Both the position numbers and the translations under genes were made by a program. From assembly GCA_947464585.1 (NCBI GenBank), contig CANHYS010000151.1:1-6127 (forward strand): DNA of 6,127 bases, given 5' to 3'. This stretch comes from Planctomycetaceae bacterium. GTDB taxonomy: Bacteria > Planctomycetota > Planctomycetia > Pirellulales > UBA1268. Each line of letters begins with the position of its first letter. The first letter of the stretch is position 1. Below, in pieces: positions 1 to 6,127 of this stretch. The notes beneath the pieces were generated by a model. That model did not search any database. It was not told the DNA's origin and saw nothing but the letters and a program-made list of their open reading frames with translations.

Positions 1-392
1 AGATTCGTCGGTTGGCCGACCAGACGGCGGTGGCATCGCTCGACATCGAACAGATGGTCAAGGAAATGCAGCACAGCGTGTCGGCCGGCGTGATGGAGAT
101 GGACAAATTCGCGGGCCAGGTCCGGTCGAGCGTCAACGAGATCAGTGATGTTTCCGGGAAACTCGGGGAGATCATCTCGGCGGTGCATGGCATCAACGGC
201 CGTTTCGAACAGGTGACCGAGGGCATGCGGGCCCAATCGCAGGGGGCGACGCAGATCCGTGAGGCAATGATCCGCCTCGCGGAGGGAGCGGCCCGCACGG
301 CGTCGTCGCTCGATGACTTCAACAAGGCGACGACTCACTTGCGGGGAGCGGTAGGAGACCTCAAGGAGGAGGTAGCGCGGTTCACGATCTGA
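1..392 (+). CDS. wspA: Methyl-accepting chemotaxis receptor, WspA-like (5'-truncated; C-terminal part of signalling domain)
   Basis: Only the last 129 or so residues are present; the reading frame is already open at base 3 (Ile-Arg-Arg-Leu-Ala-Asp-Gln-Thr) and ends with TGA at 390-392. The opening IRRLADQT motif is the start of the descending helix of the cytoplasmic hairpin, just past the tip that binds CheW and CheA. The rest is a long heptad-patterned helix. The stretch around SQGATQIREAM resembles the second methylation helix, so Gln/Glu residues there are candidate sites for the downstream CheR and CheB. The sensor domain and membrane segments lie upstream of the window. The protein ends in ...EVARFTI and has no C-terminal NWETF-type CheR-docking pentapeptide. 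The DIEQMVKEM and SAGVMEMDKF segments match Pseudomonas WspA as I remember it. That it is an MCP is near certain; the WspA assignment rests on this memory and on gene order. The TTG at 12 is an internal Leu codon, not a start. Confidence 0.9.
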   Translation, partial: IRRLADQTAVASLDIEQMVKEMQHSVSAGVMEMDKFAGQVRSSVNEISDVSGKLGEIISAVHGINGRFEQVTEGMRAQSQGATQIREAMIRLAEGAARTASSLDDFNKATTHLRGAVGDLKEEVARFTI

Positions 393-440
393 CGGCACGG
401 CCACCCTCCGTTTCCGGCCACCCCCCGCGTTCAACCCGTC

Positions 441-926
441 ATGCAACTGCTCGTCTTCACCGTTGGAGCGGAGGATTACGCGATCGAATCGCGGCGGGTG
501 ATCGAGGTGCTGCCACTCGTGATGGCACGGCCGATACCCCGCATGCCGGAGTCCATCAGGGGCATCTTCACGCACCGCGGTCGCCTCGTCCCGCTTGTCG
601 ATCTGGGCCGACTGCTGACCGACCAGCCGCTGCGGGAAACGCTGAGCACACGGGTGATCGTGGTGGAGTTTTCCGCCGGCCCAGATGATCAACGCGTCCG
701 GCTGGGAGTGGCAGCGGAAAACGTCTTGTCGCTCTGCTCCAGTGACGAGACGGAAGCATCGTTGCCCACGATCCGTTCGCCCGCCGCCCCTGCCTTGGGT
801 CGCCTCCTGCGCATCGGTGGCCGCACAATTCAGGTTCTCGACGTCGAACACCTGCTGCCGCAGTCACTGATCGCCGGACTCGCCGCCCCCTCACCGGCAT
901 CGACCGGCGGTCCATTCGCGTCATAA
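441..926 (+). CDS. wspB: CheW-like adaptor protein, WspB-like
   Basis: A 161-residue single-domain CheW, the usual length for the family. CheW proteins are soluble SH3-like double-barrel adaptors that link receptor tips to the CheA regulatory domain. The N-terminal strand (LLVFTVGAEDYAIE, residues 3-16) and the V-I-E-V-L-P segment (20-25) are typical. The core loop reads HRGRLVPLVDLGRLL (45-59), with R46-G47 matching the conserved RG of CheW and the P-L-V-D-L strand following. A short Ala/Pro/Ser-rich tail (about 146-161) follows the domain. ATG 441 is the first possible start after the receptor stop, 48 bases away. No Shine-Dalgarno sequence is visible before it, and it sits in the same frame as the receptor gene. 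The next gene begins 13 bases after its TAA. It is the first of two CheW genes in the operon. Because the two differ in architecture, they probably have separate roles; WspB is assigned by position and general resemblance. Confidence 0.88.
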   Translation: MQLLVFTVGAEDYAIESRRVIEVLPLVMARPIPRMPESIRGIFTHRGRLVPLVDLGRLLTDQPLRETLSTRVIVVEFSAGPDDQRVRLGVAAENVLSLCSSDETEASLPTIRSPAAPALGRLLRIGGRTIQVLDVEHLLPQSLIAGLAAPSPASTGGPFAS

Positions 927-939
927 TGACGCTTCCGCC

Positions 940-2241
940 ATGCATCCCAGCTCGCCCCATCCCGTTGCCCCCCAGCCTGTCGAGGCATGCCGCCTTGCCG
1001 AGGCATTCCTGGAGCGATCCATCGGACTTGATTCCCAGACGGTCGGCAGCGGTACCATCGCCCGCGCCGTGAGAATGCGAATGAACGCCTGCGGCGAGAC
1101 CGAAGAAGGGGCGTTCCTCGCCCGGCTCTCCCGCGATGCGGAGGAGCGAGAGCGATTCATCGACGAAGTGGTGGTGCCGGAAAGCTGGTTCTTTCGGGAC
1201 CAGCAGGTCTTCGATTATCTCCGGCAACTGGCCTCAGCGTTTGCCCAGAGCCCGCGTCCGGCCCCGCTCCGAGTCCTGTGTGTGCCCTGCGCCGCCGGCG
1301 AAGAGCCCTATTCGGTCGCCATCGCGTTCCTCGAAGCCGGCCTCTCCCCAGACCAGTTCAGGATCGACGCGACCGACGTGAGCCACGCGTCCTTGAGGCG
1401 GGCGGCGGCGGCCACCTACTCGGCCAACGCCTTTCGCGCCGCCGACGTCTCCTTCCGCGATCGTTGGTTTCGTGAGCGGGATGCGACTGCCGAACTCGAC
1501 GAGGCCGTGCGGAAGCAGGTGCGATTCTCCTGGGGCAATCTGCTCGACCAATCGTTTGCCGCCGACCGCGAACCGTATGACATCATCTTCTGCCGAAACC
1601 TGCTCATCTACCTGACCGCCGATGCCCGCAGCCGCGCTGAGCAGGTGTTCGACCGTCTGCTGGCACCCGACGGCATCCTCGTGCTTGGCGCCGCCGAACC
1701 GCCGATCCTGAAGGGCTCATGGCGACCGGTCGCGAGCAACGCGGTGTTCACGCTGCGGCGTGGCACGGCGACAACGAATCGCTTCCCTGCCACGCTGCCC
1801 CTGCCCGCCTCGCCACCCGCCGGCTCCACGGGTGCCGGCGTCCGGCCATCGAGCGTTCCTTCACCCGCTCGTTCCCCAGACCGACCACCTGCGAAAGAAG
1901 CCGTCGAGTCTCATCCGCTGTCGGTTGACGACGTGCTCCGCGAGGCGGGCTCCCTTGCCAATGCTGGCCGACATGCCGAGGCACTCGCGTTGTGCAGCCA
2001 ATGCCAACAGACCGCCGGCCCCAGCGCACGGGTCTTCTTCCTGATGGGCATGCTGCATCAGGCGGTCGGTGAACTCGAGCGGGCCGAGGCCTGCCTCCAG
2101 AAGACGCTCTACCTCGATGCCAACCACGAGGAGGCATTCCTGTCGCTTGCGAACATCGCTTCGCAACGAGGCGACGACCGAATGGCCGAGCAATACAGGC
2201 GGTCAGCCGTGCGGGTCCTTGCCCGGAAAGGGGCTTCATGA
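940..2241 (+). CDS. wspC: CheR-type protein-glutamate methyltransferase with C-terminal TPR domain, WspC-like
   Basis: A 433-residue protein, longer than plain CheR (about 280). It should transfer methyl groups from S-adenosylmethionine to glutamates on the receptor's methylation helices. Residues about 15-75 form the small helical N-terminal subdomain. VVPESWFFRD (78-87) corresponds to the T-x-FFR motif, R86 being the likely counterpart of the conserved active-site Arg. The SAM-binding motif is CVPCAAGEEPYS (114-125), followed by DATDVS (143-148) and the FCRNLLIYL signature (217-225). A Pro/Ser/Ala-rich linker (about 277-325) leads to about three TPR-like helix pairs (about 328-425); the clearest are AR..FLMGMLHQAVGELERAEACLQ and EEAFLSLANIASQRGD. 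TPR-bearing CheR proteins are characteristic of Wsp and related systems whose receptors lack the docking pentapeptide, as here. The ATG at 940 lacks a clear Shine-Dalgarno sequence. The stop overlaps the next gene by four bases (ATGA), suggesting translational coupling. Confidence 0.93.
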   Translation: MHPSSPHPVAPQPVEACRLAEAFLERSIGLDSQTVGSGTIARAVRMRMNACGETEEGAFLARLSRDAEERERFIDEVVVPESWFFRDQQVFDYLRQLASAFAQSPRPAPLRVLCVPCAAGEEPYSVAIAFLEAGLSPDQFRIDATDVSHASLRRAAAATYSANAFRAADVSFRDRWFRERDATAELDEAVRKQVRFSWGNLLDQSFAADREPYDIIFCRNLLIYLTADARSRAEQVFDRLLAPDGILVLGAAEPPILKGSWRPVASNAVFTLRRGTATTNRFPATLPLPASPPAGSTGAGVRPSSVPSPARSPDRPPAKEAVESHPLSVDDVLREAGSLANAGRHAEALALCSQCQQTAGPSARVFFLMGMLHQAVGELERAEACLQKTLYLDANHEEAFLSLANIASQRGDDRMAEQYRRSAVRVLARKGAS

Positions 2242-2945
2242 GCCACGGCACCGCAGGCCTGAGCCGCCACGTGGTGGCACCGATGGATGACTGCTGGCGG
2301 CACATCGGCGTCAGTGGGGATCGCAGCTGCCCGGAACTCGCCACGTTCATCCACTGTCGCAACTGCCCCGTCCTCACGTCGGCGGCCCGCCGCTTTTTCG
2401 ACCGTCCCGCGCCCGCCGGCTACCTTGACTCATGGCGGGAGATTCTTGAACAGCCCGAAGTGGCCCGCGATGCCGACGCGCGGAGCGTGCTCGTGTTCCG
2501 CCTCGGCGACGAATGGCTGGCGCTGCCCACAGCCATCCTTGCCGAAGTCACGTCGCCGCGGCAGTTGCACCGCGTGCCTCATCGCTCCGGCGCCGAACTG
2601 GCCGGGATCGTGAACATCCGCGGCCAGCTGCAGGTCTGCATTCTCCTCGAAGGGCTCCTCGGTCTGTCTGCGCCGGCAGTGGGCATCCCCGTCGAGGCGT
2701 CGACAGCACGGCTGATCGTCGTCGAGCGAGTGGGCGATCGCGGCGCGGAACGCTGGGTGTTTCGCGTCGACGAAGTCGCGGGCGTGCACCGCGTGCCGGG
2801 GCAGTCGCTGCGAGACGTGCCTGCAACGGTCAGCGGGGCCGGCACACGTGCGACCACAGCCCTGTTTTCCTGGCACGACAGGACGGTGGGGCTCCTCGAT
2901 GTGTCCAGGCTTCTGGACGGCCTGCACGGACGGATCTCGGGGTGA
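2238..2945 (+). CDS. wspD: CheW-like adaptor with Cys-rich N-terminal extension, WspD-like
   Basis: 235 residues: an N-terminal extension of about 80 residues, then a CheW domain (about 83-228). The domain shows the usual N-terminal strand (SVLVFRLGDEWLALP, 83-97), the VTSPRQLHRVPHR segment (104-116), the conserved NIRG turn (126-129) and a closing strand and helix (TVGLLDVSRLL, 216-226). It should couple receptor and kinase like the first CheW. The extension carries four cysteines, C19, C31, C40 and C43 (C-x11-C-x8-C-x2-C), in the setting DDCW..IG..GD.SCP........HC.NCP. I remember this cysteine pattern from WspD-type CheW proteins; its function is not evident from the sequence. A fifth cysteine, C134, lies in the core. 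The start overlaps the wspC stop (ATGA) and follows a purine-rich run at 2225-2233. An alternative in-frame ATG at 2283 would keep all four cysteines but lose the overlap, so 2238 is preferred. Confidence 0.9.
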   Translation: MSHGTAGLSRHVVAPMDDCWRHIGVSGDRSCPELATFIHCRNCPVLTSAARRFFDRPAPAGYLDSWREILEQPEVARDADARSVLVFRLGDEWLALPTAILAEVTSPRQLHRVPHRSGAELAGIVNIRGQLQVCILLEGLLGLSAPAVGIPVEASTARLIVVERVGDRGAERWVFRVDEVAGVHRVPGQSLRDVPATVSGAGTRATTALFSWHDRTVGLLDVSRLLDGLHGRISG

Positions 2946-2960
2946 CGGACGGCGACGGCC

Positions 2961-2965
2961 AGGAG
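2961..2965 (+). promoter_or_regulatory. Shine-Dalgarno sequence deciding the GTG start of wspE
   Basis: AGGAG lies 8 bases before GTG 2974, ideal spacing. It favours that codon over the in-frame GTG at 2965, which overlaps the motif, and over the ATG at 2998, which would cut into the phosphotransfer helix. Confidence 0.75.
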
Positions 2966-2973
2966 TGTTCGCG

Positions 2974-5262
2974 GTGGAAGATCTGAGCGGATTCTCGATG
3001 CTGGAACTGTTCCGCCTGGAAGCGGACACGCAGACGGCTGTCCTGTCAGCCGCCGTGCTCGCGATCGAGGAGGTGGAGCATTCCCCGACAGCGATCGAGT
3101 CGATGATGAGGGCGGCCCATTCTCTCAAGGGTGCCGCGCGGATCATCGGCCTCGATCCCGCCGTGCGGGTCGCCCACGCCATGGAGGAAGTCTTTGTGGC
3201 GGCCGGCAAGGGACTCTTCAAGGTTGGTCCTGAGCACGCCGACGTGCTGCTGGCAGGAACCGACTTTCTCGGGTCGATCGCCCGGGCCGACGATGCGTTG
3301 CAGCCCGGAGGCCCGTGGACGGACCGGGCCAACCAGCTGGTCTCACGGCTGACGGCACTCCTCGGCACGCCATCCAGCCCGCCGCTCCCGCCACAGCCCA
3401 CCCGCCCCGGCACGGAGGCCCCGGCTCAGGCTCCGGCCCCGCCTCAGGGGACTCTCGCGGCCGATGGACCGGCAGTTCCCGCGCCAGCCGCCTTCGATCA
3501 GTTTGACCGAGTGGTGCGGGTGTCGGCGGACAGCCTCACCAAGCTGGTCGGCCTGGCGGGCGAATCGCTGGTGGAGGCGCGGCAGCTCCGCCCCTTCGTC
3601 GACTCGCTGCTGGCGTTGCGTACCACGCAGGCGCGGCTCTGCGACACGATCACGGCACTCAACGAACGAATCGATCGCGGCGGCCTCGACGACGCGTCCC
3701 TGCGGGACGGCGTACGGCACATCCTCAGGGAGCAGGCCGCCACCGTGCTCGCCGGGCTCACGCGACGGTGCGAAGAGTTCGAGAGCTTCGCGAGCCGCAC
3801 CGAAGACCTTTCGAGCAGGCTGCACCAGGAGGTGCTCGCCAGCAGGATGCGGCCACTCGCCGACGGCATTCGTGGCTTCCCGAGGCTGGTCCGCGACGTT
3901 TCGCGGTCCCTCGGCAAACAGGTGCGACTGGAGGTGCGTGGCGAGCAGACCGGTGTCGACCGCGACATCCTGGAAAAGCTGGAGGCACCGCTCTCCCACC
4001 TCATCCGCAATGCACTCGATCACGGAATCGAACAGCCGGACCGCCGGGAGGCCGCGGGGAAGCCGCCGGTCGGCACGATCCTGCTGGAGGCGCGACACAG
4101 GGCCGGCATGCTCCAGATCACGGTCACCGACGATGGCAAGGGCATCGACATCGGCCACCTCAAGTCGCGGGCCGTCACGCTCGGACTCGTCTCCCCCCAG
4201 GTCGCAGACCAGCTCTCGGCCGCTGAACTGCTCGAGTTTCTGTTCCTGCCAGGATTCTCCACGAAGAACGTGGTGACGGAAATCTCCGGCCGGGGGGTGG
4301 GGCTCGACGTGGTGCAGAGCATGACGAAGGCCGTCGGCGGCAGCGTGCGGGTGGCGACGCAGGCCGGTCAGCAAACGGTCTTCACGCTGCAGCTGCCGAT
4401 CACCATGTCAGTGATCAGGGCGCTGCTGGTCGACATCGATGGCGAGCCCTACGCCTTTCCCCTCACCCGCATCGACCAGATCCTCTCGTGCCGGCGTGAC
4501 GACATCCGCACGGTGGAGGGCCGCCAGTACGTTGATCGCGACGGCGTCGCGATCGGCCTCGTCCTCGCCGCACAAGTCCTCGAACTGAATGCCACTGCGG
4601 TGCCGGTGGCCGACGACGCCCTGTCGGTGGTCGTGATCAGCGACCGCGGCCAGCAGTTCGGCATGATCGTCACCGCGTTTCTCGGCGAGCGCGATCTGGA
4701 GGTCCGCCCGCTCGACCCGCGGCTCGGTAAGGTGCCCGACATCAACAGCGCATCGCTGCTCGAGAACGGCGACCCGGTGCTGATCGTCGATGTGGACGAT
4801 CTCGTGCGTTCGATCGACGGACTGCTGATGGGCCGCCGGCTGACCCGGGTGGAGTTTGCGCGGATGGCCGAACAAGCCTGCCGCCGCAAGCGCATCCTCG
4901 TGGTGGATGATTCGATCACCGTGCGGGAACTCGAGCGGCAATTGCTGCAGTCACGGGGCTTCGACGTCGACGTGGCAGTCGATGGGATGGACGGCTGGAA
5001 CGCCTTCCGCGGCGGGCAGTACGACCTGGTGGTGAGCGACGTCGACATGCCCCGCCTCGACGGCATCGGTCTGGTGTCACTCATCAAGGCCGACCCGGCC
5101 CGCAAGAACATTCCCATCGTGATCGTGTCGTACAAGGACCGCGAGGAGGATCGGCTCCGCGGGCTCGAAGCCGGCGCGAACCGCTACCTGACAAAGACCA
5201 GCTTCCATGACGAGACCTTTCTCAATACGATCATGGATCTGATCGGCGAGCCGACCGACTGA
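2974..5262 (+). CDS. wspE: Hybrid chemosensory histidine kinase CheA fused to a receiver domain, WspE-like
   Basis: 762 residues from GTG 2974. Order: Hpt/P1 (about 7-110) with phospho-accepting H49 in AAHSLKGAAR; a Pro/Ala-rich linker (about 130-170) where a P2 domain would be; a long helical dimerisation region (about 178-300) ending in LASRMRPLADGIRGFPRLV; the ATPase domain with N-box H342..N346, G1 DDGKG (386-390), F-box FLPGFSTK (424-431) and G2 GRGVG (439-443); a CheW-like regulatory domain (about 470-620); and a C-terminal receiver (about 641-758) with D645-D646, phospho-acceptor D689, S719 and K741. All catalytic residues appear intact. It should autophosphorylate under receptor control and transfer phosphate to its own receiver, WspF and an output regulator. 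The N-terminal LELFRLEA and the long P3 resemble WspE from memory. An in-frame ATG at 2848 would add 42 residues encoded inside wspD and is rejected. The spacer after wspD is 28 bases. Confidence 0.93.
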   Translation: MEDLSGFSMLELFRLEADTQTAVLSAAVLAIEEVEHSPTAIESMMRAAHSLKGAARIIGLDPAVRVAHAMEEVFVAAGKGLFKVGPEHADVLLAGTDFLGSIARADDALQPGGPWTDRANQLVSRLTALLGTPSSPPLPPQPTRPGTEAPAQAPAPPQGTLAADGPAVPAPAAFDQFDRVVRVSADSLTKLVGLAGESLVEARQLRPFVDSLLALRTTQARLCDTITALNERIDRGGLDDASLRDGVRHILREQAATVLAGLTRRCEEFESFASRTEDLSSRLHQEVLASRMRPLADGIRGFPRLVRDVSRSLGKQVRLEVRGEQTGVDRDILEKLEAPLSHLIRNALDHGIEQPDRREAAGKPPVGTILLEARHRAGMLQITVTDDGKGIDIGHLKSRAVTLGLVSPQVADQLSAAELLEFLFLPGFSTKNVVTEISGRGVGLDVVQSMTKAVGGSVRVATQAGQQTVFTLQLPITMSVIRALLVDIDGEPYAFPLTRIDQILSCRRDDIRTVEGRQYVDRDGVAIGLVLAAQVLELNATAVPVADDALSVVVISDRGQQFGMIVTAFLGERDLEVRPLDPRLGKVPDINSASLLENGDPVLIVDVDDLVRSIDGLLMGRRLTRVEFARMAEQACRRKRILVVDDSITVRELERQLLQSRGFDVDVAVDGMDGWNAFRGGQYDLVVSDVDMPRLDGIGLVSLIKADPARKNIPIVIVSYKDREEDRLRGLEAGANRYLTKTSFHDETFLNTIMDLIGEPTD

Positions 5263-5289
5263 ATGGATGCGCATGTCGGCGTGCCGGCC

Positions 5290-5294
5290 GGGAG
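5290..5294 (+). promoter_or_regulatory. Shine-Dalgarno sequence deciding the TTG start of wspF
   Basis: GGGAG lies 9 bases before TTG 5304. The frame upstream of this TTG has no ATG, GTG or other TTG as far back as the wspE stop, so the motif and the codon support each other. Confidence 0.7.
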
Positions 5295-5303
5295 CCAAAG
5301 CAC

Positions 5304-6127
5304 TTGAGAATCGCCATTGTCAACGACGTGCGGGCCGCCAGCGAGGCGCTGCGCCGCGTGGTGGGCAGCCTGCCCGACCACACCGTTGCCTGGACGGCAG
5401 CCGACGGCGTGGAGGCGATCGCGATGGCGAAGCGCGACCGTCCGGACTTGATCCTGATGGATCTGATCATGCCGCACGTGGACGGCGTGCAGGCCACCCG
5501 TCAGATCATGGCGGGCAGCCCGTGCGCGATCCTGATCGTCACCGCCACGGTCAGCGGAAACATCTCACTCGTCTACGATGCCATGGGGTTTGGCGCGCTG
5601 GATGCGGTCGACACCCCCGTGCTGGGGCCGGCGGGAGAAATGACGGGAGCCGGGGCCCTCATCGGGAAGATCGCAACCGTCGCCAAACTCGTTGGCGTCA
5701 CCTCGGATCATCGGCGGGCCGCGCGGAGCGACGGCGCTGCCGCCACGCCACGGTTGCTCGTGATCGGCGCGTCGACCGGGGGCCCCAAAGCCGTCGCCGA
5801 CCTGCTCGTGCCGCTGCCGCGTGATTGGAACGTGGCCGTTGTCGTCGTGCAGCACGTGGACGTTGCCTTTTCGCAGGGGCTGGCCAAGTGGCTGGCGGAA
5901 CGCACCGGCCATGCCGTCCGCGTGGCAGAAGGGGGCGAACGACCGCAGCCCGGAACCGTGCTGGTGGCCGGCACCAACGACCACATCGTGCTGTCGAAGG
6001 GCCGCACGCTCGAATATCGCGAAGAACCGCGGGATGTGTTCTTTCGCCCCAGCGTCGACGTCTTCTTCGAGAGCGTGGCCGACCACTGGCCGCAGCCCGG
6101 CACGGCCGTGCTGCTCACCGGCATGGG
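5304..6127 (+). CDS. wspF: CheB-type protein-glutamate methylesterase, WspF-like (3'-truncated)
   Basis: 274 complete codons are present before the window ends. CheB removes receptor methyl groups, opposing WspC, and is activated by phosphate from the kinase. Residues 1-125 are a receiver: IVND (5-8) at the acidic pocket, D53 in LMDLIMP as phospho-acceptor, T80, and GALDAVDTP (97-105) where other receivers have a conserved Lys before Pro. A linker (about 132-148) leads to the esterase domain: GASTGGP (155-161) with nucleophile S157, VVQHVD (181-186) with H184, and TGMG at the break. The third catalytic residue, Asp in the usual GMGxDG motif, would fall just past the end. The start is TTG 5304; translation from there gives MRIAIVND, close to the WspF N-terminus (MRIGIVND) as I remember it. 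In Pseudomonas, loss of WspF locks the system on, raising c-di-GMP. Confidence 0.92.
   Translation, partial: MRIAIVNDVRAASEALRRVVGSLPDHTVAWTAADGVEAIAMAKRDRPDLILMDLIMPHVDGVQATRQIMAGSPCAILIVTATVSGNISLVYDAMGFGALDAVDTPVLGPAGEMTGAGALIGKIATVAKLVGVTSDHRRAARSDGAAATPRLLVIGASTGGPKAVADLLVPLPRDWNVAVVVVQHVDVAFSQGLAKWLAERTGHAVRVAEGGERPQPGTVLVAGTNDHIVLSKGRTLEYREEPRDVFFRPSVDVFFESVADHWPQPGTAVLLTGM

Noticed and set aside
393..440. Possible promoter or terminator between the receptor and wspB
   Set aside because: No convincing -35/-10 pair and no hairpin followed by a T-run could be seen in this 48-base GC-rich spacer; it looks like an ordinary intra-operon gap.
568..1227. Minus-strand ORF of 219 residues across wspB and wspC
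   Set aside because: It runs antisense through two conserved genes, with Arg-rich shadow composition and no domain.
2848..2973. Upstream extension of the kinase gene to an ATG at 2848
   Set aside because: It would overlap 98 bases of wspD in another frame, and the extra residues (Arg/Pro/Gly/Cys-rich) look nothing like a CheA N-terminus. The GTG at 2974 has a good Shine-Dalgarno sequence and puts the Hpt helix at the usual distance.
3361..3490. Proline/alanine-rich repetitive DNA, considered as a tandem repeat
   Set aside because: It has no regular repeat unit; it encodes a low-complexity linker inside the kinase.
2430..4374. Long minus-strand ORFs of 327 and 343 residues (2430-3413 and 3343-4374)
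   Set aside because: They lie opposite well-supported wspD and wspE coding sequence, have shadow-type composition (Arg, His, Ala, Ser rich) and no recognisable motif. Long antisense ORFs are expected in GC-rich genes.
5267..5824. A plus-strand ORF of 185 residues from ATG 5267
   Set aside because: It is very rich in Arg, Gly and Ala without domain motifs, and it overlaps the CheB frame, which carries clear receiver and esterase motifs.
1..6127. A wholly new, undescribed system
   Set aside because: Every gene belongs to a recognised chemosensory family, and the order matches a known operon type. The open questions concern details and the unseen output gene.

Overview
The window holds one uninterrupted, plus-strand chemosensory operon. 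It begins inside a methyl-accepting receptor gene and ends inside a CheB-type methylesterase gene. The order is receptor, CheW, CheR-TPR, CheW with a Cys-rich N-terminus, CheA-receiver hybrid, CheB. This is the order of the Wsp surface-sensing system of Pseudomonas (wspA-B-C-D-E-F). Several stretches also read like Wsp proteins as I remember them: the receptor tail, the CheA N-terminus and the CheB N-terminus. In Pseudomonas the next gene is wspR, a receiver-GGDEF diguanylate cyclase; here that region lies beyond the window.

Layout: 1-392, 3' end of the receptor; 441-926, first CheW (WspB-like); 940-2241, CheR methyltransferase with C-terminal TPRs (WspC-like); 2238-2945, second CheW with four N-terminal cysteines (WspD-like), overlapping wspC by ATGA; 2974-5262, CheA histidine kinase with a fused receiver (WspE-like), placed at a GTG start after a Shine-Dalgarno sequence; 5304-6127, CheB (WspF-like) from a TTG start, running off the window just before its third catalytic residue. 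Gaps between genes are 48, 13, -4, 28 and 41 bases. No promoter, terminator, RNA gene, mobile element, repeat array or CRISPR was seen, and no stretch over 300 bases lacks a gene.

How the parts should work together, inferred from the family: the receptor, held by the two CheW adaptors, controls WspE autophosphorylation. WspE passes phosphate to its own receiver, to the WspF receiver and to an output regulator outside the window. WspC adds and WspF removes methyl groups on the receptor, which sets the sensitivity. If a GGDEF protein follows, the output is cyclic di-GMP and biofilm behaviour, not flagellar steering.

Organism: the DNA is GC-rich (about two thirds by eye) with GC-ending codons. 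The first genes lack clear Shine-Dalgarno sequences. A GC-rich Gram-negative such as a proteobacterium or planctomycete fits, but the window does not decide between them.
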